A stretch of DNA of 14,821 nucleotides from Vulcanimicrobiota bacterium (GTDB lineage: Bacteria; Vulcanimicrobiota; Vulcanimicrobiia; Vulcanimicrobiales; Vulcanimicrobiaceae). Under the pieces are notes generated by a model. The model did no database searches. It was not told the DNA's origin and saw nothing but the letters and a program-made list of their open reading frames with translations. Every line of letters starts with the position of its first letter. Position 1 is the stretch's first letter. Made by a program: the position numbers and the translations under genes. The stretch is from the NCBI GenBank assembly GCA_030040695.1, contig JASHTE010000181.1:1-14821 (forward strand), written 5' to 3'. This document shows, piece by piece, positions 1 through 7,406 of the stretch.

Positions 1-429
1 GCGCGCTTCTATCCGCAACTCTCCGACTGGCTCATCGACGGCGCGCGCCGAGCGCTGCGCGATTGCAAGGTTCGCGAGGAAGACGTCGAGCTTTTCGATG
101 TGCCGGGCTGCTTTGAAATCCCACTCTGCTGCCGCAAGCTCGTGGAGATGAACCGCTTCGACGCGCTGATTGCGCTCGGCGTCGTCATCCAGGGAGCGAC
201 GCCGCACTTCGCCTACGTCGCCGGCGAGTGCGCCCGCGGCATCATGGAGGTCCAGCTTTCGAGCGGCGTCCCGATCGGCTTCGGCGTCCTCACGACCTTG
301 ACGCAGGAGCAAGCCGAGGAGCGCGCCGATCCGCGGCGCGGCGACAAAGGCTACGACGCAGCCTTGGCCGCCGCGGTGCTCGCAGGGATTGGCAAGCGCG
401 GGGCGCATACAACCGGCCTCGATCTCTGA
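1..429 (+). CDS. ribH: 6,7-dimethyl-8-ribityllumazine synthase, 5'-truncated by the window edge
   Basis: The penultimate enzyme of riboflavin synthesis condenses 5-amino-6-ribitylaminouracil with 3,4-dihydroxy-2-butanone 4-phosphate in a cytosolic oligomer. The frame is open from base 1 and gives 142 residues. Family landmarks are VPGCFEIP (residues 34-41 of the fragment), ALGVVIQGATPHFAYV (58-73) with the catalytic His at 69, and FGVLTTLTQEQAEERA (94-109). The usual family length is about 155 residues, so roughly the first 15-20 are missing off the left edge. The C-terminus runs slightly past the usual end, to HTTGLDL. The stop at 427-429 is 25 bases before the next proposed start. It may belong to a riboflavin gene group lying to the left; nothing ties it functionally to the purine genes downstream. 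Family identity is seen directly in the motifs. Confidence 0.95.
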   Translation, partial: ARFYPQLSDWLIDGARRALRDCKVREEDVELFDVPGCFEIPLCCRKLVEMNRFDALIALGVVIQGATPHFAYVAGECARGIMEVQLSSGVPIGFGVLTTLTQEQAEERADPRRGDKGYDAALAAAVLAGIGKRGAHTTGLDL

Positions 430-454
430 CCCGGGGGAGCCGTGGGGGACAGCC

Positions 455-751
455 TTGGAAGACAAAATTCTCACTTGTAAAGATTGCGGAGCGCAGTTCA
501 CGTTCAGCGTTCGCGAGCAACAGTTCTTCGCAGAGCGCGGCTTTGCGAATCTGCCGGCACGCTGCCGCGATTGCCGGCAAGCACGCCGCGCCCATTCGGC
601 GGAGACGGCAACGCGCGGCGCAACGCGTCCGAGCTTCGACGCCGTCTGCGCGCAGTGCGGCGTGAACACGACCGTTCCGTTCCGTCCGCGCGGTGACCGG
701 CCCGTCTACTGTCGCGACTGTTACGCCGCGCGCATTCCTGCCGGAGTCTAA
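455..751 (+). CDS. Small double zinc-ribbon protein, CxxC type
   Basis: This 98-residue protein has two four-cysteine knuckles. The first is CKDC (C8, C11) with CRDC (C37, C40), resembling the 'probable zinc-ribbon' family of small bacterial proteins. The second is CAQC (C65, C68) with CRDC (C86, C89), exactly 17 residues between the two pairs, the spacing of the CxxC-x17-CxxC domain. The molecular function of both families is unknown to me; zinc binding is inferred from the cysteine pattern. I chose the TTG at 455 because homologues I recall begin only a few residues before the first CxxC (here MEDKILTCKDCG) and because a G-rich stretch at 444-449 could serve as ribosome binding site. A longer in-frame reading from 389 would overlap ribH and looks unlikely. 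Its end may overlap the start of mtnA. Confidence 0.75.
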   Translation: MEDKILTCKDCGAQFTFSVREQQFFAERGFANLPARCRDCRQARRAHSAETATRGATRPSFDAVCAQCGVNTTVPFRPRGDRPVYCRDCYAARIPAGV

Positions 752-1736
752 ACTTCCCGCAGCCGTCGCGTGGGACGGTAACGCCGTGCGCTATCTCGAT
801 CAGCGGGCGTTGCCGTTCGAGATACGCGTTGCGTCGGCGCGTACCGCCGATGAGATCGTCGAGGCAATCGCGACCCTCGCGGTGCGTGGAGCCCCCTGCA
901 TTGGCGTCTTCGCGGCATACGGCGTGGCGCTCTTGCGCCGGAGCATCCCCGAAGATGCCGCGTTTCGGGCCGCTGCCGCTCGCGTGCGCGAGGCGCGGCC
1001 GACCGCTGTAAACCTCGCCTGGGCAGTCGACCGAGTTCTGAGCGCCGACGACATGCTCGCCGAAGCGCGTAGCATCCACGCCGAGCAAGAGCGCGTCGAT
1101 GCGGCGATCGCCGCCTACGGTGCCGAGCTCATCCCGGAGGCGGCACGGATTATCACGCACTGCCACACGGGCGCGATCGCGACCGCCGGCGGCGGCACAG
1201 CGCTCGGCGTCATTCTCGCGGCGCAGCGCGCCGGAAAGCGGCCGGTGGTCTACGTGAACGAGACGCGGCCGCTGCTTCAAGGATCCCGCCTCAGCGAGCT
1301 CGAGCTCCGCAGCGCCGGCGTCGAGACGATCCTGCAGGTCGACAGCGCCGCCGCGATCTCGATGGCGCGCAACGCCGTCGACCTCGTGATCGTCGGGGCC
1401 GATCGCGTGGCGCGCAACGGCGACACCGCGAATAAGATCGGGACCTATGCGCTCGCGGTGCTCGCCGCACACCACGGGATTCCGCTCTACGTCGCGGCTC
1501 CTCGCTCCTCGTTCGACGCGTCGATCGCCGACGGCGAGCAGATTCCCATCGAGGAGCGTGACAAGCGCGAGGTGACGCACTTCGGCGGCGCCCGCGTCGC
1601 GGCGGACGAAGCGCGCGCCTTCAATCCCGCCTTCGACGTCACGCCGCACCATCTCATCACGGCGTTCATCACGGAGTACGGCGTGCTGCGCCCGCCGTAT
1701 AGTGAGAGTATCGGTGAAATTCTACGAGTTTCTTGA
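693..1736 (+). CDS. mtnA: S-methyl-5-thioribose-1-phosphate isomerase
   Basis: This methionine salvage enzyme converts 5-methylthioribose 1-phosphate to 5-methylthioribulose 1-phosphate. It belongs to the eIF2B-related aldose/ketose isomerase fold. The reading gives 347 residues, normal for the family. Visible motifs are YLDQRALP (34-41), VRGAPCIGVFAAYG (64-77), RPTAVNLAWA (102-111), THCHTGAIAT (155-164) with the catalytic Cys at 157, NETRPLLQGSRL (189-200), GADRVARNGDTANKIGTY (235-252) with the acid-base Asp at 237, and PIEERDKREVTH. The start is uncertain. The GTG at 693 has no clear Shine-Dalgarno and overlaps the zinc-ribbon gene by 59 bases; a CTG at 738 would fit the conserved N-terminus better. 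No other mtn gene is in the window, so its place beside holA and purB looks like operon packing. The link to purines through salvage of methylthioadenosine is inference. Confidence 0.95.
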   Translation: MTGPSTVATVTPRAFLPESKLPAAVAWDGNAVRYLDQRALPFEIRVASARTADEIVEAIATLAVRGAPCIGVFAAYGVALLRRSIPEDAAFRAAAARVREARPTAVNLAWAVDRVLSADDMLAEARSIHAEQERVDAAIAAYGAELIPEAARIITHCHTGAIATAGGGTALGVILAAQRAGKRPVVYVNETRPLLQGSRLSELELRSAGVETILQVDSAAAISMARNAVDLVIVGADRVARNGDTANKIGTYALAVLAAHHGIPLYVAAPRSSFDASIADGEQIPIEERDKREVTHFGGARVAADEARAFNPAFDVTPHHLITAFITEYGVLRPPYSESIGEILRVS

Positions 1737-2712
1737 CAAAGCGCCGCCAATCGGGCGCCTCGTTGTCATCGAAGGAACGGAGCAAGTGCTCGCGGAGCGA
1801 GCGCTCGAGGTGCTGCTCGATCGCCTCCTGCCGCTTGACGTGCGCGACATGAATCTCGAGCGCCTTCGCGGCGAGGAGATCGGCGATGCATCGCGCGTGC
1901 GCGAAGCGGTTGCCGCGATGCCGTTCCTCGCCGAGCGTCGCGTTGTCGTCGCGACGGATGTGCATACATTGCGAGCGCATGAGCGCCGCGCGCTGTGGGA
2001 GGCTGCGCAGAGCGTGCCGGAGGGGAATACGCTCGTCATCCTCGACCTGCTCTCTCCACGCTCCACGCGCCCGCAGTCCTTCGGCGCGCTCGCCGGACGT
2101 GCCGCGCTGCGCATCGATACCACCGCTACCGAAGAGGTGCGCAGGCGTTTCATCGTCGAGTGTATCGCCGCGTTCGGTGCAACGGCGGAGCCGCGGGCGA
2201 TTGCCGCGCTCGTCGCGAGCGCGACCGACCTTGCGGCAGTGCGCAACGATGTACAGAAGATCGCACTCTCGGGGAAGAAGATCACGCTCGACGACTTGGA
2301 GCGCGAGAGCCTCGTCGTCACCGACCCGAAAGCCTATCGTTTCGCGAGCGCGCTCGTCGAGGGAAAGGCGTCCGAAGCGCTCTCGGTGGCGCAGGAGCTC
2401 TTCGCTCTCGATCCACGCGGCGCCGCGATTCCGCTCCTGAGCGCGCTCGCGACGGAGTACGCGCTCCTCTGGGATCTCGCGCGGCCGGGAGGCAGGATCG
2501 CCGCGCGCCATCAGTGGCGAGAGAGATACTTGCGCCCGATCGCTCGGCGTCTCGGCGTGCGCCGAGCGCGCAGCGGGTACGAGCGCGCCGTTCACGGCGT
2601 CGCGGCGATCGTCACCGGGCGGTCCGGGAGCGATCCCGAGGATCACCGCGCGCTCGTCGATCGGATCAGCGCGGAATGCCTGCTCCTCGCACAGAGTTCT
2701 CGGGCGAGATGA
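1714..2712 (+). CDS. holA: DNA polymerase III subunit delta
   Basis: Delta is the clamp-loader subunit that opens the beta sliding clamp. The 332-residue length is normal for HolA (about 330-345). The sequence starts VKFYEFLDKAPP and follows with VVIEGTEQVLAERAL (17-31), the family's degenerate P-loop region. MPFLAERRVVV (69-79) corresponds to the family's 'slPffs.rRlVvv' strand, and an AAA+ lid and helical C-terminal domain follow (the TDLAAVRNDVQKIAL region, with ALVEGKASEAL after it). The GTG at 1714 fits the usual family start and has GAGAG five bases upstream; a GTG at 1702 would add four residues. It overlaps mtnA by 23 bases and overlaps purB by the four bases ATGA, so all three are probably co-translated. 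Delta is a divergent family, so the call rests on overall pattern, length and the MPFLAERRVVV motif. Confidence 0.88.
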   Translation: MKFYEFLDKAPPIGRLVVIEGTEQVLAERALEVLLDRLLPLDVRDMNLERLRGEEIGDASRVREAVAAMPFLAERRVVVATDVHTLRAHERRALWEAAQSVPEGNTLVILDLLSPRSTRPQSFGALAGRAALRIDTTATEEVRRRFIVECIAAFGATAEPRAIAALVASATDLAAVRNDVQKIALSGKKITLDDLERESLVVTDPKAYRFASALVEGKASEALSVAQELFALDPRGAAIPLLSALATEYALLWDLARPGGRIAARHQWRERYLRPIARRLGVRRARSGYERAVHGVAAIVTGRSGSDPEDHRALVDRISAECLLLAQSSRAR

Positions 2713-4127
2713 GCACGTACGACGTCTACGCGTCGCCCTTTTCGTGGCGCTACGGACGCCAGGAGCTGCGCGCGCTCTTTTCCGAGCGACGACGCAGGCT
2801 GCTGTGGCGCGCGGTCTGGGTTGCGCTCGCCGAGGCCCAGATGCAGGTGGGGCTCGTCTCGCAGCAAGAGCTCGACGACCTGCGCGCACATGCCCGTGAC
2901 GTCGACGTCGAGGCTGCGAACGCTATCGAGCAGGAGACGCATCACGATCTCGTCGCGGAGCTGCGGCTCTTCGCTCGGCAGGCGCCACTCGGCGGCCCGC
3001 GCCTTCATCTCGGAGCGACCTCGTACGATATCGAGGACACGGTCGAGATCTACCGTGCGCGCCGCGCACTCTCGCTCATCGGCGAATCGCTCCGACGCGT
3101 GCTGCGGCGCTTCGCCGAGCGCATTGGCGAGCACGCCGATCTCGTCTGTCTCGGATTCACGCACCTCCAGCCCGCAGAGCCGACGACACTCGGCTATCGT
3201 CTCGCGGTCTACGCGCAGGACCTGCTTCTCGATTACGAGCATCTGCGTTTCGTCTTCGAGCATCTACGCGCGAAAGGGCTGCGCGGCGCCGTCGGGACGA
3301 GCGCTTCCTTCGAGGCGCTCATGCACCGCAACGGAGCCTCGGAGGAGATGGAGCGGCGCGTCCTCTCCCGTTTCGGCCTCGAGGCGCGCGACGTGAGCAC
3401 ACAAATCTACTCACGCTCGCTCGACTACCTGTTGCTCTCGTCGCTTGCGGGGCTCGGTGCCTCACTCTCGAAGTTCGCTGCCGACATTCGAATCCTCAGC
3501 GCGCCACCGTTCGGAGAAGCGGCCGAGCCGTTCGGCGAGAATCAGGTTGGCAGCTCGGCGATGCCTTTCAAACGCAATCCGATTCTCTGCGAGCGTATCG
3601 ACTCGCTTGCGCGTCTGCTGCCCGCCTACGCAAACGTCGCGTGGCAGAACGCTGCCACAAACTACCTAGAACGCACGCTCGACGACAGCGCGAATCGCCG
3701 CACGATTCTTCCCGAGGCACTCCTCTGTAGCGACGAGCTCCTCTCGCTCGCCTACCGTGTCGTCGACGAGCTTCGCATCGACGAGCGGCGAATCTCCCAG
3801 AACCTACGAACGTACGGTGTCTTTGCGGGAACGGAGGCAGTGATGATGGAGGCCGCTCGGCTTGGCGGCGATCGCGGACGTCTGCACGGCGCGATGCGGA
3901 ACGCTGCCATGACGGCGTGGGCTGCGCTCGGACGCGGTGACGAGAATCCGCTCGCCACGCTCCTTGCCGAGGAGCCTGAGCTAACGCGGCATATCGACCC
4001 GGCCGAGATACGCCGGCTGCTCGACCCGAGTCATCACGTCGGCACCGCACCGGAGCGTGCGCGCCGTGTCGCGGAGCGAATCAAGGCGCTCGGTGCGTTC
4101 CCGGTGCAGGCGGAGGTGACGACGTGA
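2709..4127 (+). CDS. purB: Adenylosuccinate lyase, ADSL-like (eukaryote-like) type
   Basis: PurB cleaves SAICAR to AICAR and adenylosuccinate to AMP, releasing fumarate. The 472-residue protein belongs to the fumarase/aspartase superfamily. The signature GSSAMPFKRNP lies at 281-291, with the flexible catalytic Ser at 282 or 283. ETHHDLVA (76-83) and GFTHLQPAEPTTLG (149-162) supply the histidines, and LGATSYDIEDT (101-111) is the substrate loop. Several blocks resemble animal ADSL more than B. subtilis or E. coli PurB as I recall them: LGFTHLQPA, ERTLDDSANRR (321-331), EPFGENQVGSSAMPFKRNP, and LLDPSHHVGTAPE near the C-terminus. ATG at 2709 overlaps the holA stop (ATGA). The stop overlaps purC (GTGA), placing the SAICAR-making and SAICAR-splitting enzymes side by side. 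The identity is secure; the eukaryote-like label is from memory of motifs and needs a tree. Confidence 0.97.
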   Translation: MSTYDVYASPFSWRYGRQELRALFSERRRRLLWRAVWVALAEAQMQVGLVSQQELDDLRAHARDVDVEAANAIEQETHHDLVAELRLFARQAPLGGPRLHLGATSYDIEDTVEIYRARRALSLIGESLRRVLRRFAERIGEHADLVCLGFTHLQPAEPTTLGYRLAVYAQDLLLDYEHLRFVFEHLRAKGLRGAVGTSASFEALMHRNGASEEMERRVLSRFGLEARDVSTQIYSRSLDYLLLSSLAGLGASLSKFAADIRILSAPPFGEAAEPFGENQVGSSAMPFKRNPILCERIDSLARLLPAYANVAWQNAATNYLERTLDDSANRRTILPEALLCSDELLSLAYRVVDELRIDERRISQNLRTYGVFAGTEAVMMEAARLGGDRGRLHGAMRNAAMTAWAALGRGDENPLATLLAEEPELTRHIDPAEIRRLLDPSHHVGTAPERARRVAERIKALGAFPVQAEVTT

Positions 4128-4891
4128 ACGTACGTAAAGGCGCCGAAATCGCCCGCGGCAAGACGAAGGTGCTCTACGAATCGCTCGATGATGCGCAGCG
4201 GCTCGTCGTTCGCCAAGGCGACGCAATTACTGCCGGCGACGGCGCGCGGCGCGACGTCATCGCGGGGAAGGGACGGCTTGCCGCGCTCACGACTTCGCGC
4301 GTCTTTCGGCTGCTGAACAAACGTGGGCTTCCGACCCACTATCTCGGCGGGGGCGAAGACGAAGACGGGAACGAGATGCTCGTGCGCCGCTGCGAGATGA
4401 TCCCGCTCGAAGTCGTCGTGCGCGGCATCGTCGCCGGTTCATACGCGAAGCGCAATCCCGCTCTCAAGCGCGGCTCGCCGCTCTCGCCACGCGTCATCGA
4501 GTTCTTTCTCAAAGACGACGAGCACCACGACCCGATGATCACGCGAGACGAGATTCTCGCGCGCGGCATCGCGACGGAAGAGGAGATCGAGACGATGCAG
4601 CGTCTCGCGCGAGAGACGTTCGCCGTTCTCGAAGAGGCGTGGCGGCAGCGGGACGTCCTACTTGTCGATCTGAAGGTCGAGTTCGGACGATCGGCGGAGC
4701 GAGGCGCGTTGCTGCTCGCCGACGTCATCGACAACGACTCGTGGCGTATCTGGCCGCAGGGACGTGAAGAAGCGATGCTCGACAAGCAGATCTACCGCAA
4801 TCTCGAGCAACGCGACGAGGAGGCCCTCGCGCGAGTCAAGCGTGCATACGAAGAGGTCGCCGCAGCGGTCGCGGATTTTGATCGAGCTTGA
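4124..4891 (+). CDS. purC: SAICAR synthetase, PAICS-like type
   Basis: PurC joins CAIR and aspartate using ATP to give SAICAR. The 255-residue protein shows IARGKTKVLYE (9-19), the nucleotide-binding start of the family. It also shows DAITAGDGAR (33-42), CEMIPLEVVVRGIVAGSYAKR (90-110, the family signature), FFLKDDEHHDP (127-137) and LLVDLKVEFG (179-188). The stretch VIDNDSWRIWPQG (201-213), followed by DKQIYRNL (220-227), matches the SAICAR synthetase half of animal PAICS as I recall it. The usual bacterial form at this position reads like 'EISPDTCRLWD'. No PurE domain is fused and none is encoded nearby, unlike animal PAICS. GTG at 4124 overlaps the purB stop by four bases. The end overlaps the likely purL start by 14 bases, so there is no room for a separate purS between purC and purL, its usual place. 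Confidence 0.97.
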   Translation: MNVRKGAEIARGKTKVLYESLDDAQRLVVRQGDAITAGDGARRDVIAGKGRLAALTTSRVFRLLNKRGLPTHYLGGGEDEDGNEMLVRRCEMIPLEVVVRGIVAGSYAKRNPALKRGSPLSPRVIEFFLKDDEHHDPMITRDEILARGIATEEEIETMQRLARETFAVLEEAWRQRDVLLVDLKVEFGRSAERGALLLADVIDNDSWRIWPQGREEAMLDKQIYRNLEQRDEEALARVKRAYEEVAAAVADFDRA

Positions 4892-6638
4892 TTCCCTCGC
4901 GTTAAGCGCCGGCGAGCGGCAGCGTATCGCGCAGGCGCTCGGGCGTCCACCCACGCCCGTCGAGCTCTACGCCTTCGATGCGCAGTGGAGCGAGCATTGC
5001 AGTTATAAATCAAGCCGCGCACAACTTCGCCGGCTGCCGACGGAGGGCGAGCGCGTCGTGCTCGGGCCGGGCGAGGATGCCGGCATCCTCTATCTCGGCG
5101 AGCATGCCGGCGAGCGCTACTGCGTCGTCGTCGCGCACGAGTCGCACAATCACCCCTCGCAAGTCGTGCCGTTCGAAGGCGCCGCAACGGGCGTCGGCGG
5201 TATCGTGCGTGACGTGCTGTGCATGGGAGCTCGCGTCATCGGGCTCGCCGACGCGCTGCGCTTCGGCGACGTTCGCGACCCGGCGTCGCATCAGCGCCAC
5301 GTCGCGCGATCCGTCGTCGACGGCATCTCCGCCTACGGCAACGCGATCGGCGTACCGAACATTGCCGGTGACGTCTCCTTTCACGAAGGGTTCAACGAGA
5401 ACGCTCTCGTCAACGTCATTGCGCTCGGACTCGTGAAAGAGAAGGAGATCGTACGCTCCTTCGTGCCGCCGAACGGCGCGGGGTGGGCGCTGCTCCTCGT
5501 CGGTAAGGCGACGGATGCGAGCGGATTCGGCGGCGCTTCCTTCTCCTCGCTCTCACTCGACGCCGAGAACGAAACCGCGAACAAGGGCGCCGTTCAGGTT
5601 CCCGATCCGTTCTTGAAGAACGTCCTCATGCGCGCGACGTACCGGCTCTTCGACATGCTGCACGCACGCCGCATCACGGCAGCGTGCAAGGATCTGGGAG
5701 CCGGCGGCGTGATGGGGTGCAGCGCGGAGCTCTGCGCGAGCGGCGGCTTCGGAGCGCGCATCGAGCTCAACCTCGTGAATGCGGCGGTGCCCGGCCTTCC
5801 GCCTGAAGTGCTCGCGGTCGGAGAGACGCAGGAACGCATGCTCTTCGCGCTCCCGCCCGAAATCGTCGAGGAGGCGTTGCGCATCTTCAATGAGGAGTTC
5901 ACGCTGCCGGAGATTGCCTATAACGCGCGCGCCGTCGTCGTCGGCAGCGTGACACGCGAGCGGCGCTACGTTCTCACGCACCACGGCGACACCGTGATGG
6001 ACGTTGACATCGAGTTTCTGACGAAAGCACCGTTTGTCACCCTGAGCGCAGCGAGCACAAGCTCTTGTCATCCCGAGCGAAGTCGAGGGACCGACGCCGG
6101 GAACGCGCTCGCTCGTTACAACAACTGCTCGCGCGAGCCGCTCTACAGGCGTTACGACAGCGTCGTGCGTGGATGCACGGTGCTACCACGCGGCTACGCG
6201 GACGCGGGCGTCGTCGCGCCGATTCCCGGCTCGCGGCTCGGCGTCGCGCTCGCCGTCGCCGGCGATCCCGACCTCGGTGCGCGCGACCCCCAGCGCGCCG
6301 CCGAGGATGCCGTGCGTGAGGCGGTACGCAAGGTGCTTGCCGTCGGCGCGCAGCCGATCGGCCTCACCGACTGCCTCAACTTCGGGAACCCGAACAAGGA
6401 GGACCATTACGCCGACTTCATTGCCGCCGTCGACGGCTTGGAGCGCGCCGCGCGCAGCCTGAACCTTCCTTTTGTTTCCGGGAATGTGAGCCTCTATAAT
6501 GAGGATAGCGCGGGCAATGCGATTCCGGCTTCGGCGATCGTCGCGTGCATCGGTGCGATTGACGACATCAGCCGCATCGACGGCGGTAGGCCGGACGAAC
6601 CCGACGCTGCGAACCCGCTCGCGGAGATCTATCCATGA
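4878..6638 (+). CDS. purL: FGAM synthase subunit PurL (small type), short C-terminus and repeat in linker
   Basis: PurL is the ATP-dependent synthetase subunit that makes FGAM from FGAR with ammonia from PurQ. From the TTG at 4878, which overlaps purC by 14 bases, it has 586 residues. Small PurL is about 740 in B. subtilis and 603 in Thermotoga maritima. Motifs are WSEHC (37-41, catalytic His40), ESHNHPS (88-94), ATGVGGIVRDVL (103-114), DLGAGGVM, GETQERM, a second AIRS N-domain with DCLNFGNPNKEDH, and SGNVSLYNE. After that only about 50 residues remain, so most of the second AIRS C-domain is absent. The stop overlaps purQ (ATGA), leaving no space for it. The linker between halves carries residues TLSAASTSSCHPERSRGTD, encoded by two short repeat copies (see repeat entry). 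TTG was chosen because the homologous start lies here and no ATG or GTG exists in the right region; the ribosome site is weak. Confidence 0.95.
   Translation: MIELDSLALSAGERQRIAQALGRPPTPVELYAFDAQWSEHCSYKSSRAQLRRLPTEGERVVLGPGEDAGILYLGEHAGERYCVVVAHESHNHPSQVVPFEGAATGVGGIVRDVLCMGARVIGLADALRFGDVRDPASHQRHVARSVVDGISAYGNAIGVPNIAGDVSFHEGFNENALVNVIALGLVKEKEIVRSFVPPNGAGWALLLVGKATDASGFGGASFSSLSLDAENETANKGAVQVPDPFLKNVLMRATYRLFDMLHARRITAACKDLGAGGVMGCSAELCASGGFGARIELNLVNAAVPGLPPEVLAVGETQERMLFALPPEIVEEALRIFNEEFTLPEIAYNARAVVVGSVTRERRYVLTHHGDTVMDVDIEFLTKAPFVTLSAASTSSCHPERSRGTDAGNALARYNNCSREPLYRRYDSVVRGCTVLPRGYADAGVVAPIPGSRLGVALAVAGDPDLGARDPQRAAEDAVREAVRKVLAVGAQPIGLTDCLNFGNPNKEDHYADFIAAVDGLERAARSLNLPFVSGNVSLYNEDSAGNAIPASAIVACIGAIDDISRIDGGRPDEPDAANPLAEIYP
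6034..6087 (+). repeat. Two direct copies of a short GTCAyCCyGAGCG-type repeat inside purL
   Basis: Bases 6034-6055 and 6065-6087 are near-identical units beginning TTGTCA(C/T)CC(T/C)GAGCG and ending CGAG, with a 31-base period. They resemble a dispersed short repeat that I remember as common between genes of many bacteria, and whose accidental translation gives 'CHPERSRG'. Here it is in frame and translated as part of the PurL linker between the two synthetase halves. The homology to the dispersed family is from memory; the two copies themselves are plainly visible. Confidence 0.75.
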
Positions 6639-7405
6639 GCAAACGGATCGCGGTGTTGCTCTTTCCCGGAACGAACTCGGAGGAGGAGACGCTGCGCATC
6701 CTGCGCGACTGCGGGGGCGATGCTGAGTTCGTGCATTGGACGCACGCGAGCGCGCTGCGGCAATACGCCGCCTACGTCTTGCCGGGCGGCTTTGCGCACG
6801 AAGACCGCATTCGCGCGGGGGCGATTGCTGCGCACGACGCGATGATGGAGACGATAACTGCGGGAGCGGGCGAAGGGAAGCTCGTCCTCGGCATCTGCAA
6901 CGGTGCACAGATCCTCCTCGAAGCAGGGCTCGCCCCGGGAACGCATCCGGCGCGCCAAGCAACTGCGGCCTTTACGCACAACGCGCCGGAGCGTCACTTC
7001 ATTTGTAGGCACGTATACGTGAAGCTCGCCGTCGAGCCGTCGCGCTGCGCCATTACCGCGTCACTGCCGGAGGACGCCTTGATCCCGGCGTGGGCGGCTC
7101 ACGGCGATGGCCGTCTTGCAGCCAGAGAAGAGGAGCTCGTGACCATTGAAAACGGCAGGCACGTTGCATTCGTCTATGCTCGCGCCGACGGCACGGTCGA
7201 CGACGCGGCAACGCCGAACGGCTCGGCGCTCGGATGCGCCGCGCTCACGAACCGCGATGGGAACGTTCTCGCAATCATGCCGCATGCGGAGCGCGACGCT
7301 TGGAACCTGAACCATCTCGCACGGCTCACAGGAAAAGATGTTCTCGCTCCCTCTGGTGGAAGCGTGCTCTTTGAAAGCTTCGTGAAGGCTGTGAGTATTT
7401 CGTAA
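6635..7405 (+). CDS. purQ: FGAM synthase glutaminase subunit PurQ
   Basis: PurQ is a class I (triad) glutamine amidotransferase that feeds ammonia to PurL. The 256-residue protein begins MSKRIAVLLFPGTNSEEETL, the usual N-terminus with the PGTN turn. LPGGFAHEDRIRAGAIAA (49-66) is the typical oxyanion strand region. GICNGAQIL (86-94) carries the nucleophile Cys88, and MPHAERDAWN (215-224) carries the triad residues His217 and Glu219; the usual form is PHPE, so the Ala between is a mild variation. It belongs to the longer form of PurQ, with an insert containing THNAPERHFICR and the loop AHGDGR (155-160). B. subtilis PurQ has 227 residues. The start overlaps the purL stop by four bases. The next gene starts one base after its stop, so the subunits of the complex are made in sequence from one message. 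Confidence 0.96.
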   Translation: MSKRIAVLLFPGTNSEEETLRILRDCGGDAEFVHWTHASALRQYAAYVLPGGFAHEDRIRAGAIAAHDAMMETITAGAGEGKLVLGICNGAQILLEAGLAPGTHPARQATAAFTHNAPERHFICRHVYVKLAVEPSRCAITASLPEDALIPAWAAHGDGRLAAREEELVTIENGRHVAFVYARADGTVDDAATPNGSALGCAALTNRDGNVLAIMPHAERDAWNLNHLARLTGKDVLAPSGGSVLFESFVKAVSIS

Positions 7406-7406
7406 G

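Noticed and set aside
504..1652. Long open frame on the minus strand (382 codons) opposite the zinc-ribbon gene and mtnA
   Set aside because: The minus-strand frame lies over well-supported genes; its Arg/Ala/Gly/Asp-rich composition is typical of antisense frames in high-G+C DNA, and no motif is recognisable.
1669..2889. Long open frame on the minus strand (406 codons) opposite holA
   Set aside because: Very arginine-rich, no family motif, and fully explained as a shadow of holA and the start of purB.
6600..6660. Frameshift as the cause of the short PurL
   Set aside because: No other frame downstream encodes the missing AIRS C-domain; purQ starts at once with a complete N-terminus and an ATGA overlap like its neighbours.
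6183..6962. Minus-strand frame opposite the end of purL and start of purQ, considered as a home for the missing PurL domain
   Set aside because: Its translation shows no AIRS-domain motif and the plus-strand genes across it are intact.
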